Below, in pieces: positions 59,471 through 64,000 of a stretch of 64,000 nucleotides of DNA. Numbering within the stretch: the first letter of the stretch is position 1; every line of letters begins with the position of its first letter. A program made the position numbers and the translations under genes. This stretch comes from Glandiceps talaboti (taxonomy: Eukaryota > Hemichordata > Enteropneusta > Spengelidae): NCBI RefSeq assembly GCF_964340395.1, contig NC_135557.1:8375209-8439208 (forward strand), in the 5' to 3' direction. Below the pieces are notes generated by a model. That model saw nothing but the letters and a program-made list of their open reading frames with translations, did not search any database and was not told where the DNA came from.

Positions 59471-60520
59471 AATAAGTGACTTTGTTATACACCCTACTAA
59501 ACAAAGAATTAAATTTCCAAGTTTTTAAATAACTGTTACTGTTTTTTTATATATATTTTTTTATTTTTTTGTGCTGGGAATTCCTCCCAGCGATTTTCTG
59601 TTATGCAGACAAATACAAACAAACACACACACATGCTACAGAGATCCATTCTGGACTACGTGACAGGGCTATGTTGCACGCTCTATATCACGTTGCTGTG
59701 GAACTGTCAACGCTTTCCCAGTCAGTCCACAGGCTATCCCAGAGTCACCCAGGCCCGGCATACATAGCACCTGCGGGCTCCGTGTGAGTAATCATCCCCG
59801 AGTTTTCGAGTCATTACTCCAGGAGTCCCCCTAAATACGCACTCGTCTTGTGAGTGAGACACGGCTGAGTTATACAGCCTACCCATCGAGTCTGTAGAAC
59901 ACTAACAAGTGACTGTATTGCACTCCCTACTCAACACATAATTAAATTCGTAGTTTTTAAAATGAAACCGTATAATGGTTACTGTTAAATAAGACGTTAC
60001 TTACATATAACAGGTTTACAATTAAATCTATCAAAGTAAGTAACAAAGATAGACTGACTTCACATTAACAAATACAAACTTATACTCACTTCATTGTTTA
60101 ACAATGTATTTGGTGATATGCCAGGTTGCTACGGAATGATCAGACACGTACGTATAATACAAACAGTACGGAGGCCGATAAGGGACATCACATTTATTGT
60201 TGCCACTTAACTTCTAATAGTGAGTCAGTGTGAGGTTATACACTACTTAATAAACCATATAAAATCTAGATAACGCTATGAATTTTAATGTACACTAGAT
60301 AATAATGACTAGAATTGGTTTGTTTTGCTTTTTAGAATAGTGATGTGATTGTTATGATTTATTGTTGTTGTTGTTTTTTGTGGGGTTTTTTTTTTGGGGG
60401 GGGGGGTGACCTTCAACAAAAATCACATGGTCATTTTGTTAAATATTCCTGATAATAAATACTTTGAAATTGATATTCCTACACACTTAGCGAGGATGTT
60501 AGACCATTTCCACCTCACCC
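59471..60520. other. Intergenic; GC-richer patch at 59570-59890
   Basis: The patch contains TGGGAATTCCTCCCAGCG (a short inverted repeat) and an open frame with no recognisable content. A G run lies at 60393-60406. Confidence 0.35.
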
Positions 60521-60521
60521 C

Positions 60522-60524
60522 AAT

Positions 60525-60595
<71 letters not shown>

Positions 60596-60606
60596 AACAC
60601 ACACAT
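60522..60606. repeat. AC microsatellite
   Basis: AC run of about 40 units with a few AA interruptions. Confidence 0.97.
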
Positions 60607-61212
60607 ATATATACTAATAGTCGTAGCTATGTATATATTAAACTATTCACAATATATCATTCTCTTTACAAGTAAGTATTGATTAGACTACTCACTATTA
60701 TATTACCTTCACCTTGTTAGATAACTTTACTAAAAACAACAATTATGGTGATTCTAGACTAAACATTTTAAAAACTATTTTCTATACATTATGCACACTT
60801 CAAAATATAAGTACAAAGGTAATGGTGGATAAGTGACAGACTTCTCTCATTTAACACATATGCACTAGGCCATGCTCTCGCTTTAAAAGACCACCTAGCA
60901 CTTGCAAGATGATAAGTGAATACAAACAGACGAATGCCCTGATTTCACCGGATATTTTACCTCGTTCTCCTCTCTCCTTTTACCTCGTTCCCCTCTCTGC
61001 ATTCTAAAAAAAATATCACCCTACCTAAAAGAACCCACAAATTTTGTAGCCCCCTCCCGAAGGCTAAACAATTCATATGTGCAATTATAACGTATCTCCT
61101 CCCTCATACACACACTTCCCGCACCCTGGAGTTGTAAAATCCTATGGTACACTACATTAACAATTAACGTGACCATCCATACATAATGAGATATATTTTC
61201 ACAGAGGTCTCA
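60607..61212. other. No feature recognised
   Basis: AT-rich with C-rich patches near 60960-61130. No coding signal. Confidence 0.35.
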
Positions 61213-61213
61213 T

Positions 61214-61414
61214 ATAGAACACATATTGCCTGGCCACGAGGGCTATAGTACCCGTTTATTACACCCGAGGGACTGTGAGTTACCAGAATCCCATGCTATT
61301 TCCCGAGGCCAAAGGCCGAGGGAAATAGCATGCGATTCTGGTAACTCACAGTCACAAGGGGGTAATGAACGAGTGCTATAGCCCGAATATAATCCAGGCA
61401 ATATGTGTTTTATA
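61214..61414. mobile_element. 200-bp foldback element
   Basis: The two arms of about 95 bp are inverted repeats meeting near 61312 (CCATGCTATTTCCCGAGGCC / GGCCGAGGGAAATAGCATG), with CTGTGAGTTACCAGAATC / GATTCTGGTAACTCACAG further out and ACACATATTGCCTGG / CCAGGCAATATGTGT at the ends. Almost the whole length can form a hairpin. No coding content. The target duplication is unclear. Confidence 0.85.
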
Positions 61415-61627
61415 ACATGCCTCATGCTGTGAACTTGCGGTGGCAGACGACATCGTCAGAAGCCGCCATTTTTACCTGCTGTGAACTCGCGGTGGTCACG
61501 TGACCATGTAATAGTCTATTTTCCTATCACGTCACTGATTGTAGCGAATCATGGCACAGCACTATCACTAGGTATATTATAATGGGTTATAACCTATACT
61601 TGGACATACATAGGTTGAGGGTATTCC

Positions 61628-61830
<203 letters not shown>

Positions 61831-62022
61831 GGAAAGTCACAGAGACTGGGACAGACAGTATAAATTGTAAAGATAGTAGACACAAGCGTATATCTCTATA
61901 TCTAAAATACAGTCAGAAAGACAGACAGAAAGAGACAGACAGACATACTGACAGACAGGCAGACCGTGAGACAGAGACATAGTGGGAGTGGGGAGTGAGA
62001 GGGACAGACAGACATACAGACA

Positions 62023-62062
<40 letters not shown>

Positions 62063-62504
62063 GGCAGACATTAAGACTTGCATAAACTCATTCTCATGGC
62101 AGTCACTCGCCTAATTATCAGATAAAATGTAATTGTAGTCGGTAAACAACAACTTGCAAGTTTAATTTGTTTTAAATCATGAACAAAATATGTCGTGCCC
62201 TCCCCTTGAGACAATCAGAATTTTTTTGCCATCTTCCCTTCACATCCGAATTTTGTCATGTCAACCCCTGACCCATTTTCTCCTCAGCCCCTCCCCTGCC
62301 GTGATAGCATCAAGATCTATCATGGATATACTACATCACAAACACGTGTAAAAGTGAACGATACACCACTGACCAAATCAGAATATAAGGTAATGCCCGC
62401 ACAGACAGATCTAAAACCAAATCACATGCACCAGAAAGTCGAACCATGTGACATGCTCTGAAAGATCGAACACTAGAATTGTCATCCCGGCAATGAACCA
62501 CAAT

Positions 62505-62745
62505 ATTTTACTATAATTGTAAGTTTAATACTATATTCACACTGTAAACATACACACTGGTTTTTACTATAATTGTAAGTTTAATAATATATTTACACTG
62601 AAAGCATGCATACTGGTTTTTACTATAATTGTAAGTTTAATACTATATTCACACTGTGAACATACATACTGGTTTTTACTATAATTGTAAGTTTAATACT
62701 ATATTCACACTGTAAACATACATACTGGTTTTTACTTTAAAGTCC
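62505..62745. repeat. 56-bp minisatellite, second block
   Basis: Four units of the array at 49190-49855, followed by TTTAAAGTCCATCTTACAGT, the sequence that also follows the array in copy 1. Confidence 0.93.
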
Positions 62746-62859
62746 ATCTTACAGTCTTATTTAAAAGGTCACCAGACACATACAGGTCAAATGTCATTTA
62801 CCTGACTAGTGTTAATCACGCCAATTGACGTGACAATGTGGTATTAATCTGAATTCAAT

Positions 62860-63850
62860 AATCAACAAGCTACCTTGTTTACAAGTGCTAATCTATGTTG
62901 TTTAATCAAAACACTTGACATTAGGTATTTACCAGAGATAAGTGCAATACAAGATTAGTAGAAACTTTGTATTAGTAGATAAAGTTATTGCTAGCTCCTG
63001 TTTGTAAATAAATATAATAACAGGTTAATTTTATTTTATTTTGTTATTTAGGTAAAATATGCCAAATTCCAAATATGATTTTTCTTGATCGTAACACTAT
63101 AAATGCAAGTATAATACGATATTCACACTGTTAACATACATACTGGTTTTTTACTATAATTGTAAGTTTAATACTATATTCACACTGTAAACATACATAC
63201 TGGTACATACTGGTTTTTACTATAATTGTAAGTTTAATACTATATTCACACTGTAAACATACATACTGGTTTTTACTTTAAAGTCCATCTTACAGTTTAT
63301 ATATGATCATTCCATAGACGGATGACCTGACTTGACGTCACAGCACAGTCCAAAGTCTACGTCCGACCCTGTGTTGCTTCCGCATACATCGTCGCCATAT
63401 TACCAATTGGCATTCTTCGCCAAGTGACACAATCATTCGTTACTTTCAGACTGGCATAGGCTACTACAGCTGATAAACTATAGAATCATGGACCTGTAAC
63501 TGTAACTGTAAGTAAATTCTTACTATTGGTGTTTTTTCATTAACGATGTGAACTCAGTCTGTCTCCTTTTTTCAAAGGTGAGATCGAAGTACTCGTCACG
63601 GGGTGATGGTATTTACTCTACCCACTGTAACACTCGATGTACCGATTTGCAAGTTATACACCACAGCCACTTGTGATAATATTCTAGTCTACTATTTCCT
63701 GGAGCAATCACCGGCGACGGTATAATTTGAGTATCTTAAGTAACTACCTTATAACGACATTATTTTGTATTATGATCATCCTGAAATAGAATATTACGGT
63801 CCATTTCCCAAGACCTTGTCAAAGCTAGTATGAACTGAACTATCAAGATC
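62860..63850 (+). repeat. Segmental duplication, partial copy 3 with CRE/YY1 block
   Basis: Matches 48950-50410 of copy 1: TACCTTGTTTACAAGT, AATCTATGTTGTTTAATCAA, a short 56-bp array (63105-63280) and the promoter-like block. TGACGTCA lies at 63331-63338 and GTCGCCATATT at 63391-63401. The BUD13 exon is not included. Donor-like CAAAGGTGAGATC is near 63576. Confidence 0.88.
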
Positions 63851-63902
63851 AGTGAGTCTGATCACAAGGTTTCATGTTGAAATAGACATCACAAAGCATA
63901 AC

Positions 63903-63903
63903 A

Positions 63904-63978
<75 letters not shown>

Positions 63979-63991
63979 GCACACACACACA
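63903..63991. repeat. AC microsatellite at the right edge
   Basis: AC run of more than 40 units with a CGCG interruption near 63976. Confidence 0.97.
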
Positions 63992-64000
63992 TCACTTACA

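Overview
The window is nuclear DNA of an animal. Its genes are split by GT-AG introns, it is AT-rich, and it is crowded with minisatellites, microsatellites and several classes of transposon. NHL-repeat genes with repetitive linkers, Ngaro-type tyrosine-recombinase retroelements and a Meta-type tRNA SINE together suggest a non-vertebrate animal, perhaps a deuterostome such as a hemichordate or lancelet. That placement is inference. No bacterial-style operon, CRISPR array or rRNA gene was seen.

Region 1 (1-22.8 kb, + strand) is the 3' part of an NHL-repeat gene. Four exons are visible (1535-1732, 3314-3526, 3643-3972, 21327-22117), and every junction is phase 1. They encode a linker, a run of 9-residue Gly/Gln-rich repeats, a second linker and a C-terminal NHL propeller. 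The 17.4 kb last intron carries most of the interesting mobile DNA: nine tandem copies of the splice donor, a 1.8 kb TIR element with TAA duplications, and a 50-bp minisatellite hit by three insertions. Those three are a TG...CA element with a TATG duplication (probable solo LTR), a complete Ngaro retrotransposon on the minus strand, and a small TIR element.

Region 2 (22.8-33 kb) has a LINE remnant, microsatellites and several minisatellites, including about 58 copies of a 37-bp unit. A promoter-like stretch near 26.65-26.89 kb has an ER-stress-element-like site and a strong splice donor.

Region 3 (33-45 kb, + strand) holds the first three coding exons of HYOU1 (GRP170/ORP150), with one extra base in exon 3, and, 6 kb downstream, the last coding exon of OAF, whose end is triplicated. 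The remaining exons of both genes were not found.

Region 4 (45-64 kb) is a segmental duplication. A block with a LINE fragment, the last exon of BUD13 and a CRE/YY1-containing promoter-like segment occurs at 46.35-50.41 kb and 53.88-59.47 kb, and partly at 62.86-63.85 kb. Both BUD13 exon copies are broken, by different lesions. Foldback elements and a tRNA-derived SINE lie among the copies.

The best-supported novelty is the Ngaro element. Its ends, internal junction and empty target can all be read directly, and it has an in-frame 16-residue repeat tract upstream of its reverse transcriptase.
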